Shown: positions 35,491 to 44,782, counted from the stretch's first letter. The stretch: DNA of 64,000 bases from an uncultured Atopobium sp. (GCA_916715765.1 CAKAPG010000002.1:89191-153190); one strand, 5' to 3'. Numbers and translations: made by a program. The notes: generated by a model from the sequence alone, not told the origin.

Positions 35491-36204
35491 ATGCGCGCCA
35501 TGATTGTTGACGACGAGGCTCCAGCCCGTTCTGAACTCAAGTTCTTGCTTGAGGAGACCGGACGTCTCGAGGAAATTATTGAGGCCACAAGTGCAAGGGA
35601 TGCTGTCGAGAAACTCATGGAGTCTCGCGTCGAGGTTATGTTCCTTGATATCTCTATGCCTAAGACAAATGGAATGCAGCTTGCAGAGGCTCTTCATAAG
35701 CTGAAAAATCCTCCACAGATTGTGTTTGTTACCGCATATAGCGAGTACGCGCTGGATGCATTTGGCGTTAACGCGGTAGATTATCTGATGAAGCCCGTTG
35801 AGACAGAGCGCCTTGAGCAGGCTCTTGATAAGGTTGAGGAGCGCCTGCGCCCTCAGTCTCCTATGGCAACCATTGAGCGTATTCCTGTCATTAAGAGCGG
35901 GAGCAAGGTTCTTGTTCCTATTGACCAGATTCGCTTTATTGAGGCAAAAGACGATTACTCCTGCATCTACACAGAAGACGACCGCTTCCTGTCTACTATT
36001 TCTCTGCAAAAACTTGAAGAGCGCCTTGCTCCACACGGATTCTTCCGCATTCATCGTAGCTTTATCGTGAATCTTGAGTATGTTGATGATGTTGAGGTTA
36101 TCTCTGCTGGTATCCTACAGTTGACTATTCAAGGATTTGAGGAGCGTCACATTTCGGTTTCACGCCGTCGTGTGGTTGCACTCAAGCGAGCGCTGGGACT
36201 TTAG
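35491..36204 (+). CDS. LytTR-family response regulator
   Basis: The 237-residue regulator has a receiver domain (DDE near the start, phospho-acceptor Asp in VMFLDISMPK, Lys in YLMKPV). A C-terminal LytTR DNA-binding domain follows (IRFIEAKDDYSCIYT, GFFRIHRSFIVNLEYV, ISVSRRRVVALK). LytTR proteins bind pairs of short direct repeats upstream of their targets. In-frame ATGs exist at 35482 and 35491; GGGAG ends at 35481, so only the second has workable spacing (9 nt). It pairs with the LytS-like kinase just upstream. Confidence 0.92.
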   Translation: MRAMIVDDEAPARSELKFLLEETGRLEEIIEATSARDAVEKLMESRVEVMFLDISMPKTNGMQLAEALHKLKNPPQIVFVTAYSEYALDAFGVNAVDYLMKPVETERLEQALDKVEERLRPQSPMATIERIPVIKSGSKVLVPIDQIRFIEAKDDYSCIYTEDDRFLSTISLQKLEERLAPHGFFRIHRSFIVNLEYVDDVEVISAGILQLTIQGFEERHISVSRRRVVALKRALGL

Positions 36205-36255
36205 AAGCTCAAAGGGTTTCTCGCCAGCAGCTAAAAGCGCACGTAGGAGTTTGTT

Positions 36256-36753
36256 ATGGCACTGGTAAGGTTTGACGTAATTTCAGATACGCATGGGTAT
36301 TTGTCATCTGAGTTGCTTGAAGCTCTACAGGGTGCCAATTATATTGTGCACGCGGGTGACATTACCTCGAACGCTGATTATCAGACACTGCAGAAGATTG
36401 CTCCAGTCAAGCTTTGCCTGGGGAATAATGACTTCTGCTACAACTATGGTCCCATGGTAAAGAAAAAGATTATTTTCTTTGCAGCCGGTCTTAAGTGGCA
36501 GGTATGTCATTATCGTGAGAGGCTTGACCTGGTCAAATGCAATATTGCTATCTGCGGTCACACGCATAAGCCTTTTGTACAGCGTGACGAGTGGACCAAT
36601 ACACTTGTAATGAATCCAGGAAGCCCTACCTACCCGCGTGGTCGCGAGGGCGCAACTATGGGACGCATTATTGTTGATGATGAAACAGCCCAGGTAGTAA
36701 GCGCAGAGATAATTAGTCTGTCTTCGCTTGAGGTACTTTCTTCTTGTAAATAA
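36256..36753 (+). CDS. YfcE/MJ0936-type metallophosphodiesterase
   Basis: The 165-residue protein carries the metallophosphatase motifs in order: FDVISDTHG (8-15), VHAGD (32-36), GNND (62-65) and CGHTHKP (about 98-104), then NPGSP. These form the two-metal centre of small phosphodiesterases of the YfcE group; the natural substrate is unknown. The start follows an AGGAG site. The last 41 nt overlap, tail to tail, the PAP2 phosphatase gene on the other strand, so no terminator fits between them. Confidence 0.9.
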   Translation: MALVRFDVISDTHGYLSSELLEALQGANYIVHAGDITSNADYQTLQKIAPVKLCLGNNDFCYNYGPMVKKKIIFFAAGLKWQVCHYRERLDLVKCNIAICGHTHKPFVQRDEWTNTLVMNPGSPTYPRGREGATMGRIIVDDETAQVVSAEIISLSSLEVLSSCK

Positions 36754-37429
36754 GCGATGGAATCATCAGCTTGGTAAAAAGCACCAGCCATACAAGAGCG
36801 AGCGAGAAACCACCAATGACGTCGGTAGCGTAGTGCACACCCAGATAAATTCTACTGATGCCAATCATAATGATGACGCCAGAGAACAAGCCACACCAAA
36901 GCCAACGTTGTAGTTTGTCTTTCTCGTAATGCCAGACAAGCCAAATAAGCAGGCCATAAAAAGCCATCGAGAACATCGAGTGGCCCGAGGGGAAGCTGTA
37001 GCCAGTTTCGACTACTAGCCTAAAGCCGTCTGGACGAGGACGCTGGACAATAGCCTTAAAGATAAGGTCAACAATAACAACGCCACCCAGGTTAATAGAG
37101 GCAAGCCTGCCGACACTTGGTCCTGGTGCAAAAGCAGCAACCACAATAAGCATGACAATAACGGTGACAGGACTTCCAAGTCCAGAGAACCCTTCCATTA
37201 TCTCTGTGAGAAGGGGAGTCCTAAGATGGACGACAAAAAGCCTGTACGCAAAGTGATCAATGCCAATGACGTCGCCTTCAGAAACATCGATCAATAAGAA
37301 AATAAAAATTGCTGAAGAGACAAGCAGAATGATGGTAGAAAGGCTAGAACGCAAGCGCTGTAGAAAAAGACGCTTGCGAACTCCTGTTAAAAGTCCTGTC
37401 TTCTGGGCATCAAGGCTTTTATCGGCCAT
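36713..37429 (-). CDS. PAP2-superfamily membrane phosphatase
   Basis: The 238-residue protein has about six membrane helices. The three acid-phosphatase motifs are KAIVQRPRP (KX6RP type), SFPSGHS and SRIYLGVHYATDVIGG; their His and Arg residues form the phospho-His site. Family members remove phosphate from undecaprenyl pyrophosphate or other lipid phosphates on the outer face, so a role in carrier-lipid recycling is plausible. The ATG at 37429 follows AAGGAGAAC, and the frame to 37447 is not needed. It lies downstream of trxA with a terminator between. Confidence 0.9.
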   Translation of the reverse strand: MADKSLDAQKTGLLTGVRKRLFLQRLRSSLSTIILLVSSAIFIFLLIDVSEGDVIGIDHFAYRLFVVHLRTPLLTEIMEGFSGLGSPVTVIVMLIVVAAFAPGPSVGRLASINLGGVVIVDLIFKAIVQRPRPDGFRLVVETGYSFPSGHSMFSMAFYGLLIWLVWHYEKDKLQRWLWCGLFSGVIIMIGISRIYLGVHYATDVIGGFSLALVWLVLFTKLMIPSLIYKKKVPQAKTD

Positions 37430-37445
37430 TAGTTCTCCTTGTAAC

Positions 37446-37476
37446 AAAAAGGCGGCACGCCGATAGACGTACCGCC
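37446..37476 (-). terminator. Terminator after trxA
   Basis: On the minus strand the stem GGCGGTACG/CGTGCCGCC (one G-T pair) is followed by TTTTTG. Confidence 0.85.
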
Positions 37477-37522
37477 GCTTAGTTCAATGATAAGCCAGCG
37501 CAAGCGCGTGGCACACAAGAAC

Positions 37523-37840
37523 TTACAGGTTAGCGTTGAGCTCAGAAACGAGGTCAGCCTTAGGAAGGTTGCCAACCATAGTGTGAACAGGCTCACCATT
37601 CTTGAAGAGAATGAGGGTTGGGATGGAGACGATGCGGAAACGAGTTGCAAGATCTGCCTCGTCATCAACGTTTACCTTGTAAACGTCAAGCTTATCTGCC
37701 ATCTCATTGCCAACTTCCTCGACAACTGGACCAAGAGCGCGGCAAGGACCGCACCAAGATGCCCAGAAATCAACAAGAACAGGCTTGTCTGCGTTAGCAA
37801 GAACAGAATCGAACTCTGCAGTAGTAAGCTGCTGTGCCAT
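37523..37840 (-). CDS. trxA: Thioredoxin
   Basis: The 105-residue protein has the classic active site DFWASWCGPCR (Cys30, Cys33) and the cis-proline region SIPTLILFKNGE near 70-81. It reduces disulfides in cytoplasmic proteins using a reductase encoded elsewhere. The ATG at 37840 follows GGAGGTTCACT. The frame extends to 37885, but that would give an unusual N-terminus and lacks a site. It is divergently arranged with the unknown gene at 37993. Confidence 0.96.
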   Translation of the reverse strand: MAQQLTTAEFDSVLANADKPVLVDFWASWCGPCRALGPVVEEVGNEMADKLDVYKVNVDDEADLATRFRIVSIPTLILFKNGEPVHTMVGNLPKADLVSELNANL

Positions 37841-37992
37841 AGTGAACCTCCAGTTACGTACGGCTTGTAAGCCAATTAATTTCAAGCACTAGCAGACTTA
37901 TCCCCAAATTAGAAAAGTGTATACACATAACTTTGTAGACTTGCTCAAATTGTGAATTACGTGCATAGTTGGCATATAAGAAAGAGGTGCGC

Positions 37993-38520
37993 ATGCCAAG
38001 CGAAAGATCTATGCGAAAAGAAGCCTACATGGCAAAAACAACGCATGAGTTTGGAGATTTTGCTGCTCAGGGGGTGTGTATGGCAGGCAATGCTTTTGCA
38101 TCAGTTTTGTTGGTAAAGGGACAAGAAGACTTTGAAGAGGCAGAACTTTCTGCACTTAAAGCTTCTTTAGAGCATTTAGGCTATGCTCCTGAGGCATGGG
38201 CCACCTTGCTTACCACCACAAAAACAGGAGATCCTATAAATCCCCTGCTTGTCAGACAGGCAATAAGTGCTTTTAGCCCAGACACGGTGCTCATGGTAAA
38301 TGACGCAGCAGTTACATCAGTGCGTGATGCATACGCAGGTGAGCTTGGTCAGCTAAAAACTGACGCCGAGAAGACCTTCTCGCCCCGTGTTCTTGTGCAT
38401 GTGTGTGGCATGCGCATGGTGAATCTTGATAATTTTGCCGGCGCACTTGAAGATACTCGTCAAAAGCAGATGCGTTGGGCTGCTATTAAGCAGGTTCCAC
38501 CTCTTGGAGAGCCGTATTAG
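37993..38520 (+). CDS. 175-residue protein of unknown function
   Basis: No family is recognised. The product is soluble and alpha/beta in appearance. The central part (KTGDPINPLLVRQAISAF followed by PDTVLMVNDAAV) has an alternating helix/strand pattern. The C-terminal part has SPRVLVHVCGMRMVNLDNF. There is no signal or membrane segment. The ATG at 37993 is chosen because AGAGGTGCGC precedes it, while the in-frame codon at 37969 has no site. It lies upstream of pgi with about 100 nt between and may be independent. Confidence 0.7.
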   Translation: MPSERSMRKEAYMAKTTHEFGDFAAQGVCMAGNAFASVLLVKGQEDFEEAELSALKASLEHLGYAPEAWATLLTTTKTGDPINPLLVRQAISAFSPDTVLMVNDAAVTSVRDAYAGELGQLKTDAEKTFSPRVLVHVCGMRMVNLDNFAGALEDTRQKQMRWAAIKQVPPLGEPY

Positions 38521-38616
38521 AGTTGATTGCTGCATTTTTTACGAGAAACAAACATTGTGGAGTTTTTACTGTGCTACGCGGATTATCCTTAAGATAGTCA
38601 AAAGAAGGAGACTGGC

Positions 38617-40323
38617 ATGGCAACACCTACAGCACCAAATATTTTGCCTGTTGATGCTACACAAACTGAGGCTTGGAAATCACTTGAGGCTCATTACGCA
38701 ACTCTACAGAGTTCCAAGGCATCGCTTAGAGAATGGTTTGAGCAGGATCCTCAGCGTGTACAGAATATGTCATTTGAGCTAGACCAGTTTCTGATTGATC
38801 TTTCAAAAAACCTTGCTACACAAGAGACGCTTGATCTTCTCTGCAGTCTTGCAAAAGAGATCAAGCTTGAAGAGCGTAGAGACGCCATGTATGCAGGCGA
38901 GCACATCAACACCACTGAAGATCGCGCAGTGCTGCATACAGCGCTTCGCCGCCCCGCTTCTGAGGCAGGAACACTTATTGTTGACGGCCAGGACGTCGTT
39001 GCTGATGTGCATCAGACGCTGAACAAGATGTATGCCTTCTGTGATCGTGTTCGCTCGGGAGAGTGGAAGGGCGTTACTGGAAAGCCAATCAAGACCGTTG
39101 TAAGTATTGGCATTGGTGGCTCTGACCTTGGTCCTGTTATGGTTTACGAGGCTTTGAGGCCTTTTGCAGACGCAGGTATTACTGCTCGCTTTGTCTCCAA
39201 CATTGACCCTGTTGACCTTGGCGAGAAAACCGAGGATCTTGATCCAGAAACAACACTCTTCATTATTGTTTCCAAGACGTTTACCACGCTGGAAACACTT
39301 ACAAACGCGCGCTGTGCTCGTGCGTGGCTCTTGGAAAAGCTTGCTGGTCGGGGTGCCATTGACGGCTCTGAAGTTCAGAATGCAGATGCAATTCGCAAGC
39401 ATTTTGTTGCTGTTTCTACAGCCCTTGATTTAGTAGAAGACTTTGGTATTGACCCACAGAACGCCTTTGGTTTCTGGAATTGGGTTGGCGGCCGTTATTC
39501 GGTTGATTCTGCAGTTGGTCTTGTGCTGGCAATTGTTTTTGGTCCACAGCGCTTTGCAGAGTTTCTTAGCGGCTTTAACGCAGTTGATGAATACTTCAAG
39601 ACAACCCCTCTGAGGCAAAATGTTGTTGCTCTTATGGGTCTCTTAAATGTTTGGTACGTTAATTTCTTTGGCGCAGCATCTCACGCAGTACTTCCATACA
39701 GTCAGTACCTGCATAGATTCCCTGCGTATCTCCAGCAGCTTACGATGGAGTCCAACGGCAAGTCAACACGCTGGGATGGTACGGCGGTTACCTCTAACAC
39801 AGGCGAGATTTTCTGGGGAGAGGCTGGTACCAACGGCCAGCATGCCTTCTACCAGCTTATTCACCAGGGAACTCAGATTATTCCTGCTGATTTTATTGCG
39901 TTTGTAAATACTGCTTTTGCTACAAAAGATGCAGATCTTGATGTCCACGAGCTCTTCCTCTCCAACTTCTTTGCGCAGACTAAGGCGCTTGCTTTTGGCA
40001 AGACCGCTGATGAAGTCCGTGCTGAGGGAACGCCAGAGTGGATGGTTTCTGCACGCGTCTTTGAAGGAAATAGGCCAACTACCTCTATCTTTGGTAAAGA
40101 GCTTAATCCTCGTGCTATTGGTACGCTTATTGCACTCTACGAGCATATTACCTTTGTTGAAGGTGTTGTGTGGGGCATTGATTCCTTTGATCAGTGGGGC
40201 GTTGAGCTTGGCAAACAGCTTGCTAAACAGATTTTCCCTGCAATTCATAACGACGAAGAGTTGGCAAAACAGGACGCTTCCACTCAGTCCCTTGTTGATT
40301 TCTACCGCAGAAACAGAACATAA
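38617..40323 (+). CDS. pgi: Glucose-6-phosphate isomerase
   Basis: Pgi interconverts glucose 6-phosphate and fructose 6-phosphate. The 568-residue protein has [13 protein letters not shown] (about 166-178), the phosphate-loop [14 protein letters not shown], the family signature [19 protein letters not shown] and [11 protein letters not shown], all characteristic of the long bacterial/eukaryotic type. The ATG follows GAAGGAGACTGGC. It is closed by a strong terminator and lies just before the mannose-type PTS operon, whose sugar phosphates it would process. Confidence 0.97.
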   Translation: MATPTAPNILPVDATQTEAWKSLEAHYATLQSSKASLREWFEQDPQRVQNMSFELDQFLIDLSKNLATQETLDLLCSLAKEIKLEERRDAMYAGEHINTTEDRAVLHTALRRPASEAGTLIVDGQDVVADVHQTLNKMYAFCDRVRSGEWKGVTGKPIKTVVSIGIGGSDLGPVMVYEALRPFADAGITARFVSNIDPVDLGEKTEDLDPETTLFIIVSKTFTTLETLTNARCARAWLLEKLAGRGAIDGSEVQNADAIRKHFVAVSTALDLVEDFGIDPQNAFGFWNWVGGRYSVDSAVGLVLAIVFGPQRFAEFLSGFNAVDEYFKTTPLRQNVVALMGLLNVWYVNFFGAASHAVLPYSQYLHRFPAYLQQLTMESNGKSTRWDGTAVTSNTGEIFWGEAGTNGQHAFYQLIHQGTQIIPADFIAFVNTAFATKDADLDVHELFLSNFFAQTKALAFGKTADEVRAEGTPEWMVSARVFEGNRPTTSIFGKELNPRAIGTLIALYEHITFVEGVVWGIDSFDQWGVELGKQLAKQIFPAIHNDEELAKQDASTQSLVDFYRRNRT

Positions 40324-40362
40324 CACGTTACGTAAAAGAGAATAATTTTTTGAATTTAGTTT

Positions 40363-40392
40363 AAGAAGGCCATCTTTCATGGCCTTCTTTTT
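40363..40392 (+). terminator. Terminator after pgi
   Basis: 11-bp stem AAGAAGGCCAT/ATGGCCTTCTT with a loop of about 6 nt and a T run. Confidence 0.9.
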
Positions 40393-40393
40393 G

Positions 40394-40762
40394 TATTTCT
40401 AGAACTTAGTTTTGCGGAGTGTTGAGAGGATATTTCTTTATCTAATATTTGTAATACTGCTATGTATATGTTTATATATGCTAAAGATTTATACATATTT
40501 ATTTAAGCTGGCAGAACACTTGTTCATCTAAATAATCAGTAAATAATTGAATTATTTGAATAAAATTTAAAAAATAATACATCGAAACTATTAAAATTTT
40601 TAGAATACCAGCAGTCTCTGTACGACTTTGTGTTATAACGGCTACTCATGTGACGCCTAGTCTGGATTGTAGTTTTTAAAGGATAAATGATTTACATAAC
40701 AGGCTAAAAATTTTGTATTGGCGTAGTACAGATATAGAGGTGTTGTCAGGAATGGAGCGGTA
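40394..40762 (+). promoter_or_regulatory. AT-rich leader of the mannose-type PTS operon
   Basis: About 370 nt without a credible ORF, much richer in A and T than its surroundings. The sequence TGGCAGAACACTTGTT (40509-40524) resembles a sigma-54 -24/-12 element (TGGCA and TTG at the correct spacing, but T instead of C at the -12 GC). TTATAAC near 40630 could be a sigma-70 -10 box. Mannose-family PTS operons are classically controlled through such leaders, but no regulator gene is in the window. Confidence 0.4.
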
Positions 40763-41194
40763 ATGAAGTACCTTTTGCTCGTAAGTCATGGAACGTTTGC
40801 ACCAGGTCTGCATAGCGTAATGGACATGCTGATGGGGCCCAGAGAAGACATCTTGAGCTACAGCATGGAAGATGGCGTGGGAGCAGCTGAATATAGAAAG
40901 AATTTGTCAAAAATTCTTGAGCCACTTACTGCTGATGACGAGGTTGTCGTTCTTGGTGACATTATCGGTGGATCTCCACTTACTAATGCGCTTGATCTTC
41001 TCGCCAAAAAAGGCCTGCTTTCTCATACCGTGGCTTTTAGTGGCGCCAATCTTCCCATGGCAATCGGTGCTTTGATGGCAATCGACGATGGTCTAAGTGG
41101 TGAAGCTCTTGTGTCATCAGTCCTGAACGAAGGCAAAAATGGCGTTAATCAGATTGTCCTAGCTCTTGAAGACGATGACGAGGAAGACCTTTAG
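40763..41194 (+). CDS. PTS mannose/fructose-family EIIA component
   Basis: The 143-residue cytoplasmic protein is the first phosphocarrier of a mannose-class phosphotransferase system. The phospho-His (His9) is in LLVSHGTFA, and DIIGGSPLTNA near 74-84 is the conserved second region. It passes phosphate from HPr to EIIB. The Asp/Glu-rich tail is unusual but not unique. It opens an A-B-C-D operon with a 54-nt gap to EIIB. EIIA and EIIB are on separate chains here, unlike the fused ManX of Escherichia coli. Confidence 0.94.
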   Translation: MKYLLLVSHGTFAPGLHSVMDMLMGPREDILSYSMEDGVGAAEYRKNLSKILEPLTADDEVVVLGDIIGGSPLTNALDLLAKKGLLSHTVAFSGANLPMAIGALMAIDDGLSGEALVSSVLNEGKNGVNQIVLALEDDDEEDL

Positions 41195-41248
41195 TAATTA
41201 CTGCAAGTACGCGTAGCTGCTTGCGTAAGAAATATGTTAGGAGAAAAC

Positions 41249-41743
41249 ATGATTTCATTTGTTCGTGTTGATGACCGCATGATTCATGGTCAGACAGTCA
41301 CTCGTTGGGCCCTTGAGGTTCCTTGTGACGGAATCATTGCAGTTAATGATGCGGCTGCATCAAATCCTGTCCTTAAGTCTGCTTACAAGTCAGCAGCACC
41401 TGACAAGAAAGTATTTGTTTGGACATTTGATCACTTCAAAGAGAGCGCTCAGAAGGTTCTAGACAGCGATTCTCGTTATTTTCTTATTACTAAAAACCCA
41501 GTTGACATGAAGAAAATTCTTGTTGACTTTGGTTTTAAGCCAGGAATTAACACTGTCATTATCGGTCCTGGTAATGACCGTCCTGGTGCGGTAAAGCTGG
41601 GCAACAACCAGTCCTTTACTCAAGAAGAGGGACAGGCATTTGAAGATATAACCAAAGCTGGTTATACCGTTCAATTTGCTCTTCTTAAAGAAAAGGCAAT
41701 TGGTGAGTGGCCTAAATTCCGCGAGAAGTTTGACGTAAAGTAG
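41249..41743 (+). CDS. PTS mannose/fructose/sorbose-family EIIB component
   Basis: The 164-residue protein accepts phosphate from EIIA on His13 in VDDRMIHGQT and transfers it to the sugar during import. IIAVNDAAASNP and the late INTVIIGPGND fit the family. The ATG at 41249 follows AGGAGAAAAC; an upstream in-frame start at 41234 would overlap that site. The EIIC gene follows after 19 nt. Sugar specificity (mannose, fructose, sorbose or N-acetyl sugars) cannot be told from the sequence. Confidence 0.95.
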   Translation: MISFVRVDDRMIHGQTVTRWALEVPCDGIIAVNDAAASNPVLKSAYKSAAPDKKVFVWTFDHFKESAQKVLDSDSRYFLITKNPVDMKKILVDFGFKPGINTVIIGPGNDRPGAVKLGNNQSFTQEEGQAFEDITKAGYTVQFALLKEKAIGEWPKFREKFDVK

Positions 41744-41762
41744 TATTCGGAAGGCGATTTTT

Positions 41763-42629
41763 ATGGCAATTAATGCGTTTCAAGCTGCCCTTTTGGGTTT
41801 GTTTGCATGCCTTGCGTCACTACCTGGCATGGCTGGTACTACCGTAGGTAACTATACCCTCGGTCGTCCACTTGTTGCAGGTCTTGTCGTTGGTGTCATT
41901 CTTGGCGACGTCCAGACTGGCATTATTGTTGGTGCAGCAATCCAGTTGGTCTACATTGCACTCGTAACACCTGGTGGAACTGTTTCCGCTGACGTTCGTG
42001 CTGTTTCCTACATTGGTATTCCTCTAGCAATTCTTGCAATCAAGGCTTATGGTCTTGATCCAAGCTCTGTTGAGGCTGCATCTCAGGCAGCTGCTATTGG
42101 TGCAGCTGTTGGTACTCTTGGTACCGTCTTGTTCTACGGCACCGCTACCATGAACCTTGTATGGCAGGGTATTGGTTGGCGCGCAATGGAGAGCAAAGAG
42201 TGGGGTCGTATTAAGAAGACCATTCCAATGGTTGACTTTGTATTCCCTTGGGTTTCTCACATTATTTTCTCGTTCATTCCAACATTCTTCATTTGCATGG
42301 CTGGCGAGAGCATGGTTGGCATCATGAAGGAATACCTCCCTATGAACGGTATCCCAATGATGACCCTCTTCACCGTTGGTACCCTTCTTCCTACCGTTGG
42401 TGTTGCAATTTTGTGCAAGCAGGTTATTACTAAGCCTCTTGATTGGGTAACTTTTGCCTTTGGCTTTATCCTTGCTGGCGCACTTGGCCTAAACCTCATT
42501 GTCTCTGCAGTCGTAGCAGTCTTCTTTGCTGTTCTTAACTATCAGCTTCAGCAGGCAAAGAATGTTCGTTTGGCTGCTGCAGCATCAGGCAATGTAAGCG
42601 CAGACGATGAAGAAGAGGAGGATATTTAA
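41763..42629 (+). CDS. PTS mannose-family EIIC membrane component
   Basis: The 288-residue polytopic protein forms the sugar channel with EIID. Family features are the N-terminal AALLGLFACLASLPGMAG, TLGRPLVAGLVVGVILGDV near 35-55, and QLVYIALVTPGGTVSADVRA near 65-84. The C-terminal tail is acidic and cytoplasmic (SADDEEEEDI). It lies 2 nt before the EIID gene, so the two are certainly one unit. Confidence 0.95.
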   Translation: MAINAFQAALLGLFACLASLPGMAGTTVGNYTLGRPLVAGLVVGVILGDVQTGIIVGAAIQLVYIALVTPGGTVSADVRAVSYIGIPLAILAIKAYGLDPSSVEAASQAAAIGAAVGTLGTVLFYGTATMNLVWQGIGWRAMESKEWGRIKKTIPMVDFVFPWVSHIIFSFIPTFFICMAGESMVGIMKEYLPMNGIPMMTLFTVGTLLPTVGVAILCKQVITKPLDWVTFAFGFILAGALGLNLIVSAVVAVFFAVLNYQLQQAKNVRLAAAASGNVSADDEEEEDI

Positions 42630-42631
42630 TC

Positions 42632-43450
42632 ATGGCTGAAAAGAAAACCATTTCTCAGAAAGCACGTAATAAGTCTTTCTTGAGCTGGATTTACGGCAAT
42701 CTTACCTGCTTCTCTCAGGAGCACATGCAGACATTTGGTTACCTTGCATCCATGCTTCCAATCGTTGACGAGCTTTACGATACTGATGACCAAAAGGTTG
42801 AGGCACTTTCTACCTATACAACCTTCTTTAATACTGAGCCACAGATTGGTTCTATGGTTGTTGGCTTGACCGCTTCTCTTGAAGAGGCTCGCGCAAACGG
42901 CGAGGCAATCGACGACGAGACCATCAATGGTCTTCGCGCTGGTCTTATGGGCCCTCTTGCTGGTCTTGGTGACTCCATTATCGTTGGTACCTTTATTCCA
43001 ATTCTTCTTGGAATTGCACTTGGCCTTTCTAAGGGCGGCTCCGTTCTTGGCCCACTGTTCTATGTTGTGATCTGGAACCTCATTATGTACTTCGGCATGA
43101 AGTTTGCTTACGACCAGGGCTATAGCTTGGGCTCTTCTGCTGTTGAGGCACTTGTTGGTCCTGAGTCCGAGGCTCTCCGTAGCTCCATTGTTATGATTGG
43201 TACTATGGTCATTGGCTCTGTTGCTGCTACATGGATTAACGTCACCACTTCTCTGAATATTGCTGGTGTTGACATTCAGACAACACTTAATGGCATCTTC
43301 CCTAAGGTATTGAACCTTCTGTTTGTATACCTTTGCTGGTGGTTGATGACTAAGAAGAAGCTCAGCCCAACGGTTGTTATGCTTATTCTTGTTGTTGTAG
43401 CACTTGTTGGCGTTGTTATTGGCGTCTTCAACCCAGGTCTGTCTTACTAA
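42632..43450 (+). CDS. PTS mannose-family EIID membrane component
   Basis: The 272-residue protein completes the mannose-class permease. The conserved stretch FNTEPQIGSMVVGLTASLEE (about 70-89) and GLMGPLAGLGDSIIVGT (about 107-123) are diagnostic of EIID. Further membrane helices follow to the C-terminus. The domain is essential for transport and, in related systems, is also the receptor used by class IIa bacteriocins. A strong terminator ends the operon 45 nt downstream. Confidence 0.95.
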   Translation: MAEKKTISQKARNKSFLSWIYGNLTCFSQEHMQTFGYLASMLPIVDELYDTDDQKVEALSTYTTFFNTEPQIGSMVVGLTASLEEARANGEAIDDETINGLRAGLMGPLAGLGDSIIVGTFIPILLGIALGLSKGGSVLGPLFYVVIWNLIMYFGMKFAYDQGYSLGSSAVEALVGPESEALRSSIVMIGTMVIGSVAATWINVTTSLNIAGVDIQTTLNGIFPKVLNLLFVYLCWWLMTKKKLSPTVVMLILVVVALVGVVIGVFNPGLSY

Positions 43451-43495
43451 TTTTTTGCGCAAAATCCTGTCTGGCGCAGAAAAGACAAACGTAAT

Positions 43496-43530
43496 AAAGT
43501 GGCATCGTCATACGGCGATGCCACTTTTGA
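43496..43530 (+). terminator. Terminator of the mannose-type PTS operon
   Basis: 12-bp stem AAAGTGGCATCG/CGATGCCACTTT with an 8-nt loop, then TTGATT. Confidence 0.85.
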
Positions 43531-43542
43531 TTGAGAGTTTTT

Positions 43543-43881
43543 ATGAGCAAGAAAAACTATGTAGGAGCAGCTTCTCATTCACACGAGGATAACCCTTTGG
43601 TTGTCGAGGCTCGTATGCAAACAAAAGCTCTTGGAACGCTAAGCGTTTATAGAAGAGCAGCTTATTCTGGTATCGCAATTGGAGCATGGCTTATATATCT
43701 CAGTGTGTACGGGAGTCTTTCTACAAGTTCCATGGCAACGGCTGTGCTCGTGGGCGGCATAGTTCTTCTCGTCATATCTGTTCCTATAGCTGGGATTTTG
43801 CATGTAGGTATCTCAAGAGGAAAAAAGAACGTCGAGAAGATCATCAAAGCAATTGAAAAAAATTCGTCAAAAAATGCATAG
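43543..43881 (+). CDS. Small two-helix membrane protein of unknown function
   Basis: The 112-residue product has a polar N-terminus (MSKKNYVGAASHSHEDNP) and two membrane helices (about 49-69 and 76-98). It ends in a lysine-rich cytoplasmic tail (KKNVEKIIKAIEKNSSK). The ATG at 43543 is preceded by TTGAGAG; the frame extends to 43531 without a better site. No family is recognised. It starts just after the PTS terminator and is followed by the SRP RNA gene, so it probably has its own promoter. Confidence 0.7.
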   Translation: MSKKNYVGAASHSHEDNPLVVEARMQTKALGTLSVYRRAAYSGIAIGAWLIYLSVYGSLSTSSMATAVLVGGIVLLVISVPIAGILHVGISRGKKNVEKIIKAIEKNSSKNA

Positions 43882-43930
43882 AAGCGATACGATCTGTGCA
43901 AAGATTTCTCTAATAGGGTAGAGTATCTAC

Positions 43931-44040
43931 AGCGCATTGAGCGGGTGCGGATGACGTGACACCTCGAACCTGGTCAGGGTCGGGAGACAGCAGCCATAAG
44001 GGGTCACTCGCGGGCATCCGTTCCCACTCAATGCGCTTTT
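43931..44040 (+). ncRNA. ffs: Signal recognition particle RNA (4.5S-type)
   Basis: The core sequence GAACCTGGTCAGG, a GGGA (GNRA-class) apical tetraloop and CAGCAGCCATAAGG are the Ffh-binding domain of bacterial SRP RNA. Long complementary arms flank it (AGCGCATTGAGCGGGTGCGGATG with CATCC..CCCACTCAATGCGC), closing one extended hairpin of about 106 nt. The closing stem runs into TTTT, which probably serves as terminator. There is no Alu domain. This is the RNA scaffold for Ffh in membrane-protein targeting. Confidence 0.95.
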
Positions 44041-44092
44041 CTTAGGCGTATAGCGTGTTTGCCGCGACATTTGTCACGACGATTGGACTTCG

Positions 44093-44782
44093 ATGGGTTT
44101 TGTAAACTACATCATTGAGCTGCTTAGAGATCCTCGCGCATTTATTGCTTCAATGATTGCCACAGGCCCTCTTGCTGCGTACGGTTTTGTTTTTCTGATT
44201 GTTTTTATTGAGACCGGCGTAGTCTTTTTCCCATTTTTACCAGGTGATTCTCTGCTTTTTGCAGCAGGATTTTTTGCCCACAACGGTGGCTTTAATATTG
44301 TTTTGCTGCTTGTTATTACGTGGGCTGCCGCAATTCTTGGCGACCAGATGAACTTTATGATTGGCCATTTCTTTGGTCAAAAAATCATTGCTTCTGGAAA
44401 AGTTAAAGCACTCACTCCAGAGCATCTTGAAAAGACCCAGAAGTTTTTGGACAAGCACGGTCATCTGGCAATTTTCTTAGGGCGCTTTTTCCCCTTTATC
44501 CGCACATTTGTACCTTTTATTGCGGGTATGGGCGGTATGCACTGGCGCAACTTTGGCATCTATAACATTCTGGGCGGCCTAACCTGGTCCACGATGTTTG
44601 TGCTGCTTGGCTATTTCTTTGGCGGCATCCCTGTAGTTCAGGAGCATTTTGAGCTGCTGATTGTAGGAATTGTTGCGGTCTCAATCATCCCAACAATTGT
44701 GGGGATTGTTCGTGGACGCATGCATAAGGGCGAGAAGAACGACGAAGAGGCCACTGGTAAAGAAGAAGACAAAGTAAAGTAA
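44093..44782 (+). CDS. DedA/SNARE-associated-family membrane protein
   Basis: The 229-residue protein matches the DedA (VTT) family. It has the E/D-containing re-entrant region VFIETGVVFFPFLPGDSLLFAAG (in blocks near 36-58), then GDQMNFMIGHFFGQ. The hallmark F/R-G-R-F-x-P-x-R-T segment is LGRFFPFIRTFVPFIAGMGG near 127-146. DedA proteins are lipid scramblase or flippase-type carriers, several of which recycle undecaprenyl phosphate, in line with the PAP2 enzyme in this window. The C-terminal tail is charged. A bidirectional terminator follows. Confidence 0.93.
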   Translation: MGFVNYIIELLRDPRAFIASMIATGPLAAYGFVFLIVFIETGVVFFPFLPGDSLLFAAGFFAHNGGFNIVLLLVITWAAAILGDQMNFMIGHFFGQKIIASGKVKALTPEHLEKTQKFLDKHGHLAIFLGRFFPFIRTFVPFIAGMGGMHWRNFGIYNILGGLTWSTMFVLLGYFFGGIPVVQEHFELLIVGIVAVSIIPTIVGIVRGRMHKGEKNDEEATGKEEDKVK

